Shown here in pieces: positions 1 to 11,010 of a stretch of DNA of 64,000 nucleotides. Below the pieces are notes generated by a model, which saw only the letters and a list, made by a program, of their open reading frames with translations, ran no database searches and was not told the origin of the DNA. The position numbers and the translations under genes were made by a program. The stretch lies in contig BCJX01000016.1 in NCBI GenBank assembly GCA_001600415.1, positions 370,068 to 434,067 on the forward strand, given 5' to 3'. This DNA is from Pascua guehoae. Its lineage: Eukaryota; Basidiomycota; Tremellomycetes; Trichosporonales; Trichosporonaceae. The stretch's first letter is position 1. The number at the start of each line of letters is the position of its first letter.

Positions 1-166
1 GGGGAAGGTGGGATGCATGGTGGGGGTGAGACGCACAGTGGTGGCAAGCAAAGCATGGTCGACGGCGAAAAGGCGCAGGGGTGGTGGTGGGGAAGGTGGG
101 ATGCATGGTGGGGGTGAGACGCACAGTGGTGGCAAGCAAAGCATGGTCGACGGCGAAAAGGCGCAG
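1..166. repeat. Direct tandem duplication, 78 bp x 2
   Basis: Bases 1-78 recur essentially unchanged at 89-166, separated by a short GT-rich spacer. The units read GGGGAAGGTGGGATGCATGG at their left end and GGCGAAAAGGCGCAG at their right end. Further copies may lie left of the window. Confidence 0.9.
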
Positions 167-891
167 TGACGCAGTGGCGCAGTCATGGCCAGGGAGGGCG
201 CAGCGTCTGGGCCTGGGCCTGGGCGTGTGCGTCGCATCGCGTCGCGTGCACAGGATGCATCACGTGTATCGAACGACTATCAAAGGCAGTATCCGAGACA
301 GGGCGTGCTCGAGGATCGGCACAGTGAGCGCGTCAGCGTAATGAAAGACACGCGCGTCGCGTCGAGGACGGGTGCAACCGCGAGCGCAGCGAGCGGTGGC
401 ACAGGGTGAGTGGGTGTGTGAGCAGCAGCGAGCAGCAGCGAGCAGGGATGAAGCGTCGAGTGGCAACGAGCAGCGAGCAGCCAGCAATGGTCGCCAGCAG
501 CGAGCGAGCGAGCGTCGAGTGACAGCCGCCAGCCAGCAATGGACATGGACATGGACGACAGCCGCGAGCACCCACGCCCCGTACTCGTCTAGTCACCCAC
601 CCACCCACCCACCGACCCACCAGGTAGAGTCGGTCTGCTCGGGGGCCCGCAGGGGAGTGTTGGAGTGTTGGCATTATTTGCCTCAAAACGCTGCGCGTTT
701 TGAGCCGAATTCCAAAACTTTTCGCATGGTTGGCAGTACCAGCGTAGTCTACCAAGGCCTGTACGTTAGCTAGAGGTCGTAGAAGAAGAGTGGAAAGCAA
801 TTGGAGGTGTTGTAGAAAGAGGGAGAGGTTGGAGGACGAGGTCGGTCAGGAAGTGAGTGTGGCGGTCGGCAAAAGTGGCAGAGCCACTCAC
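167..891. other. No gene seen; candidate long intron of the KIN17-like gene
   Basis: No reading frame here has recognisable protein similarity on either strand. It contains AGCAGCGAGC-type and CCCA/CCCACC-type short repeats (about 420-620). On the minus strand it follows a good donor at 891, so it may be the first intron of the KIN17-like gene or sequence that has replaced the rest of that gene. Confidence 0.5.
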
Positions 892-949
892 CCTTTGACT
901 TGATGGCATTAGCGATCGCCTTGGTCGATCCTGCGTCTGCGCGGCCCAT
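892..949 (-). CDS. KIN17-like DNA/RNA-binding protein, first exon only (partial)
   Basis: The minus-strand start at 949 opens MGRADAG...STKAIANAIKSKG and is followed at 891 by a strong GTGAGT donor. This matches the N-terminus of the KIN17/Rts2 family (MGK..-TPKAIANxIKSKG), nuclear zinc-finger proteins linked to DNA replication and mRNA processing. In known members the next residues are LQKLRWYCQ, leading into a C2H2-like zinc finger. No such sequence exists on the minus strand between 885 and the window edge. The gene is therefore either interrupted by an intron longer than about 890 nt, cut by an assembly join, or a detached relic. It is divergent from the CUE-domain gene at 1254, a normal promoter arrangement, which favours a live gene continuing leftward. 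Family assignment is from about 20 residues only. Confidence 0.55.
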
Positions 950-1253
950 GGTACGTCGAGTAGAAGGCGAGAAACGGGCGAGAACGAGATAAAAGAGAGA
1001 TGAGAGTTGTTGATAAATCGAGTGGCAACCTGAATTCTCAACTTGGCCATCCGGCAATCTCCACCTAGTTCAGGGTCGAGTCACGTGATGCATTGCACAA
1101 TCTGATTCCGCTGATCCTGGTGGCGGTGTCTCCACCCCTCCGTTCTCGTGTCGTGTTGTTCCCCGACGTCACATCCCAACACCCCACCCACGGTCCTTCT
1201 CATCGCACCTCTCCACTAAACTCACCCCCAAACCTCCCACCCACCCACCCACA
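950..1253. promoter_or_regulatory. Divergent intergenic promoter region
   Basis: A 304-base space separates two diverging starts (KIN17-like at 949, CUE protein at 1254). No convincing TATA box is seen. A C-rich stretch with repeated CCCAC/CCACC precedes the CUE-protein start. Confidence 0.4.
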
Positions 1254-3289
1254 ATGTCGACCTCTCCAAAGGTCACGTATCCGGCAAAGTCGCCGTCTCC
1301 GCGCGCAATGTCCCCTGCGGCGACGCCGGCATCTCCCCCCGGTGGTGCTGCGGGAACGGTGGCGTCGCCTCCCGGCTCGCCCCCGCCCGGGACGGGTGCT
1401 GCCACCGAGGCTGCTCTCGCCGCTCCCGCCGCACCAGGCGCGTCGCCCACAGCTACCGACGCTGCGGCCAACACCCCGGCGGCGCCGACGGCTACGGCGC
1501 CAAAGACCCCGCACGCCAACCCACAGATTGCCGAGCTGCAGGCCATGTTCCCATCGGTCGACGTGGCTGTCATTGAGATGGTGCTCGAGAACGCCAACGG
1601 ATCGCAGGACCAGGCCATCGAGAGCCTCCTCCAGATGACGGACCCAGAGTTCAAGCCTGACCCGAGTGTCCAGGAGGCCAACCAGGCAGTGGTGAGTCGG
1701 TGCCTCTGAGTGTCAAGACCGGTTGGGCTTGTGGAAGTGGGCAGCCGGCGGCTTGTTCCCATCTTATCATGACATTTGCCGCTGTACGCTCCGAATAACA
1801 CCATGACCCGGCCAGCGATCCCTGCGTCATGCATACCCCCCCTCCCCCTCTCGCATGTCCCCGCACCGTCCCCGCTGCTTATTCTGACATTCAGAACCAA
1901 GTCGACCTCGACGCCGAGTTTGCCCGCGCGCTGCACCTCCAGGACCAGGAAGATGCGGCACGTGCTGAGCGCCGCCGCACCTCGCACCCCACGCAGCAGT
2001 CGTCGGCGTCTGCCATGCCCCCGCTCCCCGCCGTCCTTCCGTACCAGCCCCGCATCAGGCGCCCCCGCGCACAGGTGCACGACCCATACCAGACCGCCGA
2101 GCACCAGCGCGTTCAGAACCTCCAGGACCGCTACGACCCTCCTCACCAGCCTGGGCAGGACAGCGGCGCGCCCGCGGGCATGATCAACTTTGAGGAAAAG
2201 GTTGCCAACATTGCTGAAGGTGAGTGTCGGTGCTTGCGGTGGCGAGCGGAGTGTGTGTTCGTTGAGGCCAGTTGGGGGTGGTATCCCAAGTAATGGCGGT
2301 ATCTGTCCCAGCCGATGGTCGTCTGGTAAGAACATTCCTCGGCTCGAGGCCTAAAGAACCAACCACCTCCATTGCAAGCGACATGATTGAACTGGCCGCT
2401 TGGGCCAATGCTTACACATCCACCCAGTCGGCAAGCAGACGTTCAACACATTCTTTAACCGTGCAAAGGCCAAGTACGACGAGTTCCAGTCTCAGCAGGC
2501 AGCACGTCGTCTGGCCGATGAGCAGGAGGACTACGGCGCGTCGTCGTCGGCCACTGCGCCTACACGCACCGGTGGCCTGTGGGGCGAACCACGTGCTGCG
2601 TGAGTCTCTCTGACTGGGAGGGAAGGGTGTGGGTGCGGACAACAGCCCCATGCGTCTTCCCATCTTACTTGCATCCCTCATCAACATCCTAACTCCGTAG
2701 CACCCAGCGGCCCACTTCAGTCTCCACGGGATCGACTGCATCGACGATCGAGGTCCAGCACGGCTCGCGTCGCTGGAACCCGTCCGACGAGTACGACGAC
2801 CCGCAGCCTGTGCGCACGAGCACGAGCTCGATGCGCCGTGGCAGTGGCGCGAGCGGCGGTGCTGCGAGCCCCGACAAGGGTGCGGCCGGCAAGATTGACC
2901 TGGGTGAGTGAACTGATCTTCATGTTGCAACACCGGACATGCGCACCGCTAACCATCAGCCAAGCTCGGATTCCTGCCCAAGAAGAAGGTTGATTTAATG
3001 TCGACGCACGACCGTGAGCCCATTTCCGTGTCGACGACGGCAGCGACACCGCCTCGCTCGGCCGTCGACCGCATCCCCAAGACGCCCACCGAGGCCGAGA
3101 TGAGCCCTCACCAGCTCGGCGACAGTGATGACGACGATGACCTCGAGTACACGAAGTAAGTAAGAGGAGGCGGATGGCGTGGAATGTGACGCCTTGGAGG
3201 GAGGCCGCTTGGCTCAGGCCGTGGAAACGCACGCCGACAGTGATTGTGTGCGACACCTAACCGCCAGGAACCCGTTTGATGAAAAGTAA
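1254..3289 (+). CDS. CUE-domain ubiquitin-binding protein (Cue5-like)
   Basis: Six exons: 1254-1691, 1895-2219, 2428-2599, 2701-2903, 2960-3155, 3268-3289, giving 451 residues. All introns are GT-AG and every junction keeps frame. Residues 1-87 are a Pro/Ala/Ser-rich disordered leader. Residues 89-132 form a CUE domain with the MFP motif (98-100) and the di-leucine (125-126) that contact ubiquitin in this family. The remainder is low-complexity and charged, and ends in NPFDEK. Size and order resemble yeast Cue5, a receptor linking ubiquitinated cargo to autophagy. A clear Atg8-interacting WxxL motif is not evident (the Trp near the fourth exon is followed by NPS), so the autophagy role is inference; the ubiquitin-binding fold is well supported. 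Confidence 0.8.
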
Positions 3290-3485
3290 TCGACACACGG
3301 TGTAAAGAATAGATGGTGTTGCTATGCATGCTATGGGTACAAACACTGCTGCGGGCTCCGCCTGGGAGGCGGCAGGTGACTTGCCTACGCTGGCTACTAA
3401 AGTTACGCGCCAATGACCTCCAATTGGCCCTCTTTTCCACCATCCTGTCACTCGCCGCCAGTCTTGGCAACACATTCCTGTACCA

Positions 3486-4532
3486 TCATGCGCAACTGCA
3501 GTCAGAGTCAGCGCCGAGATCCAACTCGCAACCAAAGATCCAACTCGCAACCAAACTCACATCAACAACACCCGTCTCCACAGCTCGCACACTGAGCAAC
3601 GGCTCGTGATGCCCCTCGAGCGGATCGAGTACATCCCCCTTGAGGGCAGGCACCCACTGTCGTTCCTGCTGTCAGCAATGATCCAAAGTAGGAGGAAGAA
3701 TGGGAGGACGGGGGCAAGGACGCCGCTCACCTCGCCATCGCGTCCTGGTTCCAGCTGGTCGTTTGTCTCGACCACAATGGCAAAGGTCGTCTCGCCTGTG
3801 GTCAGTAACGACGGATGCCGGGGCGGGGGGTTAGGAAGTCCGCGGGGGGGGGGGNGGGGGCATGCTCACCGCTCAGGTCGGTCAGTTGTCCGTCGAGCGA
3901 GGCGAGGCGGACGAGGAAGCCGCGGAGGAGTGACGAGAGGTCGTCGGGGGTTGGGGCATTGAGGATCCTGGTGTGAGCGTGTCACCTCCTATGGACCTGT
4001 TCGGTCCCTCTCCCGCTCCACCCCCCGTCCACTGCCGACTCACCCAGCCTCCCTCGCCGCGCCCTCCATGCCCTCGAGGCCCATATACCCAAAATCAACA
4101 ATATACCGCTCGAGCGGCAGCCCGCTCTCGACCTGGCGCACAATCAGGGTCATGCGGCGGAGTGTCCCGCGCTCCATCTCGCGCTGTATCGCTGCGACGA
4201 CATTGGCAACGTAGCCGCGCACCTCGGGGTGGCGCGACTGGTACACGGGCACGCCGTGTGCGCGCCGTCGCGTAAATGTGGCTGGGGGGTAGATGGCGCG
4301 GATGCACAGGATGGTGTGGATGACTACTTCGACTGGGATGTTAGTCGCGACGCGTACAAGCTGCTGCCTAGTTGGTTCCAGCGGCAAGGTCATGGTGGAG
4401 ACGCACGAAAGGAGGCAATCGTGTCGACCGTATCTGATGTCAGCGTTTAGGGTCGTCGCCTTGCATACCTTTGAATGATACTCCGAGGACCTCGGTTGCG
4501 CCCATGCGTGATGGCCCTGCGTGTGGTGGCAT
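3486..4532 (-). CDS. REV7: HORMA-domain protein Rev7 (MAD2L2), DNA polymerase zeta accessory subunit
   Basis: Five exons on the minus strand: 4532-4469, 4332-4044, 3967-3870, 3795-3731, 3668-3486, giving 232 residues (223 if the second in-frame ATG at 4505 is used). The first exon joins SFK to VEVVIHTILCIRAIYPP, the first HORMA helix. VPVYQSRHPE and LPLERYIVDF follow, then ETTFAIVVE and WVPAL near the C-terminal seat-belt region. These match Rev7/MAD2L2 along its whole length (human protein 211 residues). Rev7 bridges Rev3 and Rev1 in translesion synthesis and acts in the nucleus. Intron 3 (3796-3869) holds a G-run on the plus strand with one undetermined base at 3855. The gene diverges from the metaxin-like gene. 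Confidence 0.85.
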
Positions 4533-4881
4533 GCTTGCAGCAAAGTGGAGAGAGAGAGTGCAGTGGCAAGATGGTGGCAGATGGTACCCTCGCTTGGTCG
4601 ACCTCCACCGTCCTCGTCATCCACTTTGTTGACATTTTCAGGCACACAACCACCCATTCTCAGGCACATAATGTCCATTTCACTCTGGCACTACTAGTCC
4701 CCGTTTTGTAATTGGCCATGTATTTCTCGCACATTGGGCGCCGACCAGCGCCGAGCGACCCACCGACCGGCGCCGGCCAACCTCGTCGCCGTCACCATTC
4801 TCCGAACCAACCTTTCACTCCAACCTCGAGCTCCCCTCCGACTTTATTCCCCACACCTCACGCATTACGCTCCCGGCTGCC
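4533..4881. promoter_or_regulatory. Divergent promoter region, REV7 / metaxin-like gene
   Basis: 349 bases separate the two starts. No TATA box stands out. The right half is rich in CCAACC and CGACC words. Confidence 0.35.
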
Positions 4882-6502
4882 ATGTCCAAGACGACGGTAT
4901 CGGCGCCCTCGTGGCTCGCGTCATTGTACGCAAAGTTCCCCCTCGTCACACTCGAGCAGGACGACCATGTCGACTGGCACCAGCCCGCGGGCTCGTCGCC
5001 GTACACGCTCTGGGTGAGTTTTGTCGCGTGGTGCTGGGGGTGACACCGCCGACACGGTGGCAAGTGACACCTTGGTGTGATGGGCGCATCAGTCTGGGTG
5101 CTCCTAGTCTCCGACGAGTACTCACCACTCACATCGAATGCCCCATATCACATACCGCAACAGGGCCCCCGTCCCTTCGTACCACTATCGCCCACTTCTC
5201 CCCCTCGTTCGCAGTGACTGACCTGATCCCCAGATCCAACCCGCCTCTACCGGAACCCACGTCCACCGACGCGCATGGGCATCGACCGACCCGGCCTGCC
5301 TGCGCGCCCAGCTCCTGTTCCTCCTCCGCGGCATCCCCACCCAGTTCCGCCCATGGACAAACCAGGCGTCGGCGCCCGGCGGCAAACTTCCAACCCTCCA
5401 TGTCATGAGCGAGAACAAGCTCGTGGGCGCAGACGACATCCGGCACTGGTTGGATACGACCCACCCGTTGACGGGCCCTAGTGCAAAGTGCGTTGCAGGT
5501 CGCGAAGTGTGGGGTAGTTCGGTGTGGTGATCTGGCTACCGAGCGTCATCTCGCACTGCGAGACGAGGTGTGGAGCAGATCCTGAGCCTGCCTGGCAGGG
5601 ATATGTCCTGGTTGGAACTGGGGAAAAATGAACCAAATAGCTTCGAGGCAGTTGGTCTGGAAGTACCCTCAAGATGCAGGCTAGCTGGACCGAGGACCAA
5701 GCTAGGCTGAGAGCCAACGCCAGCCCCAGGATTATTATTCCCTTCTCTTGCCTCCCCCTGTCCCCCCACCCCCCGACTGCCCCCCCGGTCACATCCTCTC
5801 GCTAACGACAGATACCAAGGTCTACCAAGCCAATCCGCCTACGACGACGCCCTCGCGACCGCGCAGCTCATCCTCGTCCGCCTCCTCCCAGCCTACCTCG
5901 CGAGCTCGGGCGCGACCTCCAACCTCGCGCTCATGTTCTCCGACCCCCCGCCCCTGCTCGCGGGCCTCACCACGCCGCTCCCGGCCAACCTCACCGGCGA
6001 CGAGCGCGCGCTGGATACGGCCAGCATTGTTGGCGCGGGCCTTACCGCAATCGCGGCCTTGCAGGCCAAGGTTGGGGAGGGGTGGGCACTGGGCTCAGAG
6101 TGAGTGTTGGGTGTTTGACTTGGTGCTGTGTTGGTTGCTTGGTGGAGGGCAGTGTGATCGTGGCGAGAAGCGGTGTAGGCATGGAGCCAGCACTGTCGAC
6201 TAGAGATGGGTATGGTCGACTACCTCGTCTCGTGGCGAGCAATACGGCGAGGTGCGAGGCCAGCCCAGTGTCGACGAGGCAAACGGGTTTGAGAAACGAC
6301 ACAGTTCTCCACAAATCACATTTATTTAAAGGCTAACATCCACAGACACCCAACGCCCCTCGACGCCCTCATCGCCTCGCACCTGTACTGCATCTACACG
6401 CTCCCGGCCTCGTCGCCCCTCCGCTTGCGGCTCGAAGAGTCTTCCGAGCTCGGCAGCTACGTCGACCGTGTCCTGCGACATGCCGAGCGCCAGCTGTCAT
6501 AA
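4882..6502 (+). CDS. Metaxin/SAM35-like mitochondrial outer-membrane import protein
   Basis: Four exons: 4882-5013, 5234-5487, 5812-6099, 6346-6502, giving 276 residues with all junctions in frame. The N-terminal half has the shape of the metaxin glutathione-transferase-like domain: WLASLYAKFPLVTLEQ at the start, a conserved Pro/Trp strand, then GGKLPTLHV and NKLVGADDIRHWL. The C-terminal half contains TPLDALIASHLYCIYTLP, as in the alpha-helical domain of metaxins and Sam35/Sam37. These proteins form the cytosolic face of the SAM complex, which inserts beta-barrel proteins into the mitochondrial outer membrane. No hydrophobic tail anchor is seen, which suits a Sam35-type subunit better than Sam37. 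Intron 2 (5488-5811) has a strongly C-rich tract before its CTAAC branch site. Confidence 0.65.
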
Positions 6503-8143
6503 CCCCCAATCTTACTGCATGCATTGACCTGACACCTCTACGCCGTGGATTCAACAATGTCCCAAGTTGTGACAAAGGATAAGGAACTTGTCACTGATGG
6601 CGACGCATGATCGGTTGTGCAGCGAGGTAGGGAGAATGGAACTCGGACAAGACCAGGTGTCACGACGTTGGGTCGCGCTGGTTTGTCGATTCCTGTGTGA
6701 TGTGGCTGTACGTGCCTGTGGACATTGACAACACGCATGCAATGTTTGACGTGTTAGGGTGATCAGTGCATATTCATCTGCAACGGTATGATGGCTCCCA
6801 CGAGTCCCACACCTTCCTTCGTCCTCATCCGTCGGCGCGCTTTATTCCAGGTAGGGTGTCTTTCGCTTTCTCCACAACTGTCCATCGCCAGTAAACCTCG
6901 ACGATATTGTAAGCCACGATCGCACTTGTACAGATGCCTCGCAAAAGTGGTTTCACAAACACCGTTTTTGCACTGTACGGCCCGATTTTCAATCAACTAG
7001 TGTACAAAACTTTGGGTGGTGCATAGTCCATGCGATTAGTTGAAGTTGTTCAGAACATGTAGGACTACCATTGATCCCTGCATCACATCTCTATGCATCA
7101 TGTTGGCAGACTGATCAACTTCAACATGTCACACAGTGTCAATATTTCCATGTCTCCACCCAATGCTCAATGTGGCACTTGGCTGGAGGGTCGAACAAGT
7201 AATAACTTTGCTTGGAAAGCATGCATCATTCCATTCTTCAAGAATCATGCTCATCAGATGAATATCAAGCTATTGCAGGCTTAAAACTGATGTGCCTTCA
7301 TAGAAAGTTGTTGAGTAAACTTCGGTCGGAATTGGGGTGCTACGGTGGGAAAACAGCAAAATGAAAAGACTTCTGCTAGGGATCTGTATTGCATGCCAAC
7401 TCGTCAGGTATACTGGGCTCCCCGTATTTTCACGGCAGGTTCCTCGACCTCGCCGTCACAGCAGGACGTTGCGAAACGTTACCGTCCTCTCGGCGATGGT
7501 TGACTCGGATCTATTTGCGTTCGTGTACATGTGGCTCGGACGTGATGAGACGCCAACCACTTTCGCGCGATCGTCCGCCATCTCCCCAGGTGTCGACGGC
7601 TCCATTGCGGTGACATATAGCGTCGGGCACTCGAAGGCGGGGTGTAACCTCGTACAGAGGTCACGGGTAGGATGGTAGCGCGACAATCGTCCGAGTAGGA
7701 CGGTGGTGCTTGGGCCCAGGGGTGGAAGTACACCCATAAGAGACAGCACCGCCGATGTCGAAAGCGCCACGATACCAGACAAGTCCGAGGGCGACGACTT
7801 AGATTGTTCACGTTCTCAAGACCGGCGTTGAAACGGACGACGCGGCCTGGCGGGCAGACGATATCGCAAAGACTGAGAATCAGCGAGGTTGACTTGGCCA
7901 GGGACCCGAGGCATTGGATGAACGCGAATAGGATATCGGGGCGACACAGTAGGATGCGGGCAGGAGAACGGGCAAGACGAGATATCCAACGCCGACGACA
8001 CATGTTGCCGAATCAATGACGGGGAGACATCTTGGCGATATCTAGACACTGCCCATTGCGTCATTGTGACCGAGGACGAAAGCCAGCCAGAGATTTTGGA
8101 TGGCGTTGCCTGGATCTGGAAGGCTTAGTGAGTGAATCTATTG
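6503..8143. other. Gene-poor region with possible coding relics
   Basis: No intact gene is seen. Minus-strand frame segments around 6780-7010 and 7450-8090 read like membrane-protein fragments but are broken by stops and frame changes. 7000-7330 is locally AT-rich. Nothing else is recognised. Confidence 0.5.
7450..8090 (-). pseudogene. Possible decayed membrane-protein gene
   Basis: Going down the minus strand, three successive frames carry hydrophobic or protein-like stretches: AIQNLWLAFVLGHNDAM near 8070-8110, then ILFAFIQCLGSLAKSTS near 7890-7930, then SGIVALSTSAVLSLMGVLP near 7720-7780. Stops and frame shifts separate them and no set of GT-AG introns joined them in frame by eye. The pattern fits a relic transporter or receptor gene. 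The family is not recognised, and chance cannot be excluded. Confidence 0.25.
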
Positions 8144-8145
8144 TA

Positions 8146-8285
8146 CAGAGGGTGTCAAAAAGGAACGAGCAGTGGCGCAGGGTGAGACTGGCGGACTCTT
8201 TGCAAGGTCTGCACGTCTGCAGCAGCTCAACATCTGCATGCGTTGGCATCCCTGGGCCTTTCCCGTTCCTTTTTGACACCGTCTG
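8146..8285. mobile_element. Small inverted-repeat element (Tc1/mariner-type MITE), copy 1
   Basis: The element is 140 bp with near-perfect terminal inverted repeats of about 22 bp, starting CAGAGGGTGTCAAAAAGGA on the left and its complement on the right. It is flanked by TA on both sides (8144-8145 and 8286-8287), the target duplication of Tc1/mariner/IS630 elements. It has no coding capacity. A related copy in opposite orientation lies at 10891-11010: the internal GGTGAGACTG and GCAGCAGCTCA words match its reverse complement. Confidence 0.8.
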
Positions 8286-8287
8286 TA

Positions 8288-9413
8288 GGCCGTAGCTCTC
8301 CGCCACACGCGTGCTGATGCGCAAGATTGGTGGACAGTGCGGTCGTTGATGGATCGGAGGCACAATTGATCGCGCACAAATCTTCGCCGTCCGAGGTACT
8401 TGGCCATCCCGTGTGCGTGAAGAGCGTGCGTGTTACTGCGTCCTTGCAAGTGCCAACAGCGCGGAACTCAATTGTCGTGAGCGCCACCCTGATGCGAGCG
8501 ATAACCAGACGAAAGACAAGCCACCTTGTGTGTGTGTGTGGAACTGCCGTCCGTGGGGTGTAGGAACCGCCTCGTTGTCGTGTTTGCCGTAGTGCGATAC
8601 GTTGCCGAGTACGTACTGCTGGAGCAGCCGCGCCAGTAGCTCGCACCCGCGTTGTCCCCGTCGAGGTCGACGGACAACCTCGCCGTGATCCACTGCGATC
8701 GCCTTGTGATGCAGTCCATCGACACCCGGCTACGCGCGACACGGCCGAGGCGCGCGTACTCCGGGCCATTGCGGGCGAGTATGCCGCGATCGACAGCGAC
8801 CAGTTGGCGCAGGGACTGGGACGGCGCGATCGTCGACGCTGAGGGAGGGTTCGTGGGCGCCGTGAGCCTGCGGCCGCCGAATAGTGTTGGTATCGCCAGC
8901 ACCCGCCGAGCCCGTCAACACGGTCGCCCCCCCCCGTTTGCCCTCCAACCCAGGAGCTACCACCCCCAATCCTCGCCGCCGCCAAGCCCCGAGCTCGAGC
9001 TGGGCTACCGCCTCGTTGGGACTTGGGCTGGAGCTCACGTGCTACCAGGACGTTACTCGCGTGATCGCGTGACAGCCGAGACATTGGGGGTATTACGTCG
9101 TACCCACGCAGAGAGGCCGATCAAGGCGCTTCGGTGGCAACCCCCACCCCTAACGACCTCGCACCGCGCCCCCAAGCGCCACAGCTGCCACTGCCGCTTA
9201 TTTCCCTCTGGGCATTAGCCACCGCCACACTGTCCAACAGCTCATGCCACACCCCGCGCTCAGTGCTGTTCAATTGCTCCTCGCATGCTCCCCGCACACT
9301 GCTCTTAGCAAGCTGCAAACAAACTTCATAACATCATCCTACATGCTTGTCGTCGATCGAGAACCCCCGCTGCGCGCGGAAACCGGGCACGGGCAGACTC
9401 CATCGCGCCCGCC
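8288..9413. other. Gene-poor region with possible coding relic
   Basis: No intact gene is seen. One plus-strand stretch around 8620-8850 reads as plausible protein (DTAEARVLRAIAGEYAAID) and runs into a stop, with no recognisable family. A (TG)n run lies near 8530. Convergent or overlapping long frames here are low-complexity Arg/Ser/Pro shadows. Confidence 0.4.
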
Positions 9414-9678
9414 TTAGGCGACGCGCTTGTTGGTGTTGTCGCCAGTGAGGGCGTCGCCAATCTTCTGCGTCGTCGACTTTTCGTGCTGGGGCTGGACGGC
9501 CGAGGCGCCCGCGTCCATCTTGCCCTTGACAAAGTCGCCGGCCTGCTCGAGCACAGACTTTTGCGAGTTGGGCTTGACAGCCGAGCCGATCTGGTAAGGT
9601 GTCAGCGTGAGCATGGGGGGGGGAGGGGGGGGGGGGACGCACCTTGTCGGTAAAGTCCTGGCGGCCGTGGTCGGACAT
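9414..9678 (-). CDS. Hsp12/Hsp9-family small stress protein
   Basis: Two exons: 9678-9643 and 9590-9414, giving 70 residues. The start MSDHGRQDFTDK joins IGSAVKPNSQKSVLEQAGDF and ends QKIGDALTGDNTNKRVA. This is the Hsp12/Hsp9 signature: MSDxGRxDFxDK, Ser/Gln/Lys-rich amphipathic helices and a family-typical length near 70-110. Hsp12 proteins are abundant, intrinsically disordered, membrane-associating proteins induced by heat, osmotic stress and stationary phase. The single 52-nt intron carries a long C-run on the coding strand. A TATA box lies about 107 bp upstream and CCCCT (STRE-like) words occur between it and about 9840 on the coding strand, consistent with stress induction; that regulation is inference. 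Confidence 0.75.
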
Positions 9679-9784
9679 TGTTGTTGGCTTGTGTTGGGGG
9701 TGGTGTGTAGTGTGTAGAAGAGTAGAGTTGAGAGGGAGAGAAGACTGGATGAAGAACAGAGAAGGGGGGGGTGACTTGGCCGCC

Positions 9785-9790
9785 TTTATA
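9785..9790 (-). promoter_or_regulatory. TATA box of the Hsp12-like gene
   Basis: TATAAA on the minus strand, in GGTTATAAAGGCG, 107 bp upstream of the start at 9678. CCCCT stress-element-like words flank it on the same strand. Confidence 0.5.
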
Positions 9791-10890
9791 ACCTCCTCGA
9801 GGGGGCTGGTCCCCCAGCGTCGTAAAGGGGGGTAGCGGCTCGATTGCTACCTGCTGTGCCTCGATGTGCCTCGATGTATGCGTGTCGTCTCCGAGTTGGA
9901 CAAACACACCGGCATGTGATGGGTGGCAGACTGCCCGACGCGTTCCATGATGTCATTCCCATGACGTCACTGAAATACTCACTTCGGTCAACCTTTTTTC
10001 TGTCGTCGAGGAATTCAGTCAATGTGCCTGGAGTTGTGCACCGAGGTCTGTGGAGCGGCCCTTACCCGCGACAGCGGGACGTCGCGAGACAGGGATGTGC
10101 CTCTACCCCAGCCTTTTCTATGACGTACATGGTCGAGCTCGACGCGTTGACGATTGAGGCTTGTTCGTGGCAGACGAGAAGAAGAACACGCAACGTTGAA
10201 AATAAAACGACGCGCACACTCGATGCCGGGGCATGCCGAACCGCTCACAGAAAAGGGAACACGACACCGATCGAAAGCTTCTGCATTTTCTGGGCGTGTT
10301 GTTGGACGCGACACCGAGCGGTGACGTGACACAGGGAGGGATGTGGAAGGGAGGCGAGAAAAAAAAATCGCTACTTTCAGAGCCCGGACAGGGATGCCCC
10401 CACATCCACATGGGTGGCCAACGCGTCCACGTCCATCCCTTGCTGAACGCCTGCGCAGCTGCGATTTTTAATCGTGCCACTTGTGCATCGACGTGGCCGC
10501 GTCCGGGCCCAATGTCAATACCATCCCTGTCTCGCCACCACGATCAACGTGGCGAACCCCCGGCATTTTCGGTCAACCACATTGCACATGTCCCGACACC
10601 CCCGGCACGCGTGCGTAAACGCGCGTACACTCTCTGAGCCATGTGTTATTTCCCAACGAGGTTTGCCCTCTCTTGCCACCGAGGACATGAACGGGGTGTT
10701 TGGTAAGTACCTTCTCGACCCGGCACGCACCGAGGGAGCGGCCTGGGACGCGGAGGTGGCAGCGGCCCACGAAACAGTGTGGTCTACAGTATGCAACGGA
10801 AGTTGGAATGTTCCTGGCCCTATATACCGGTATTGGCCCTCGGAATGCAAAGAAAAGACTCCGCGGTATCAATTCAGTGGTGTTTGTCTA
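9791..10890. other. Intergenic, no gene recognised
   Basis: Six-frame reading shows only short frames without family resemblance. CG-rich hexamers are scattered and there is no clear structure up to the inverted-repeat element at 10891. Confidence 0.5.
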
Positions 10891-11010
10891 CAGAGGGTGT
10901 CAAAAAGGAACGAGTAAGGCGCAGGGACGACGAGGAATGCAGATGCTGAGCTGCTGCAGGGAAGGCAGTCTCACCCCATGCCATTTGTCGTTCCTTTTTG
11001 ACACTCTCTG
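10891..11010. mobile_element. Small inverted-repeat element (Tc1/mariner-type MITE), copy 2
   Basis: The element is 120 bp. Left end CAGAGGGTGTCAAAAAGGA; right end is its complement with one or two differences. It is flanked by TA on the left (10889-10890) and CA on the right, so one flank has mutated or the insertion is old. The interior matches the reverse complement of copy 1 at 8146-8285 with internal deletions. No coding capacity. Confidence 0.75.

Noticed and set aside
8227..9084. 285-residue minus-strand frame
   Set aside because: Arg/Ser/Gly-rich shadow that also reads through MITE copy 1; no family resemblance.
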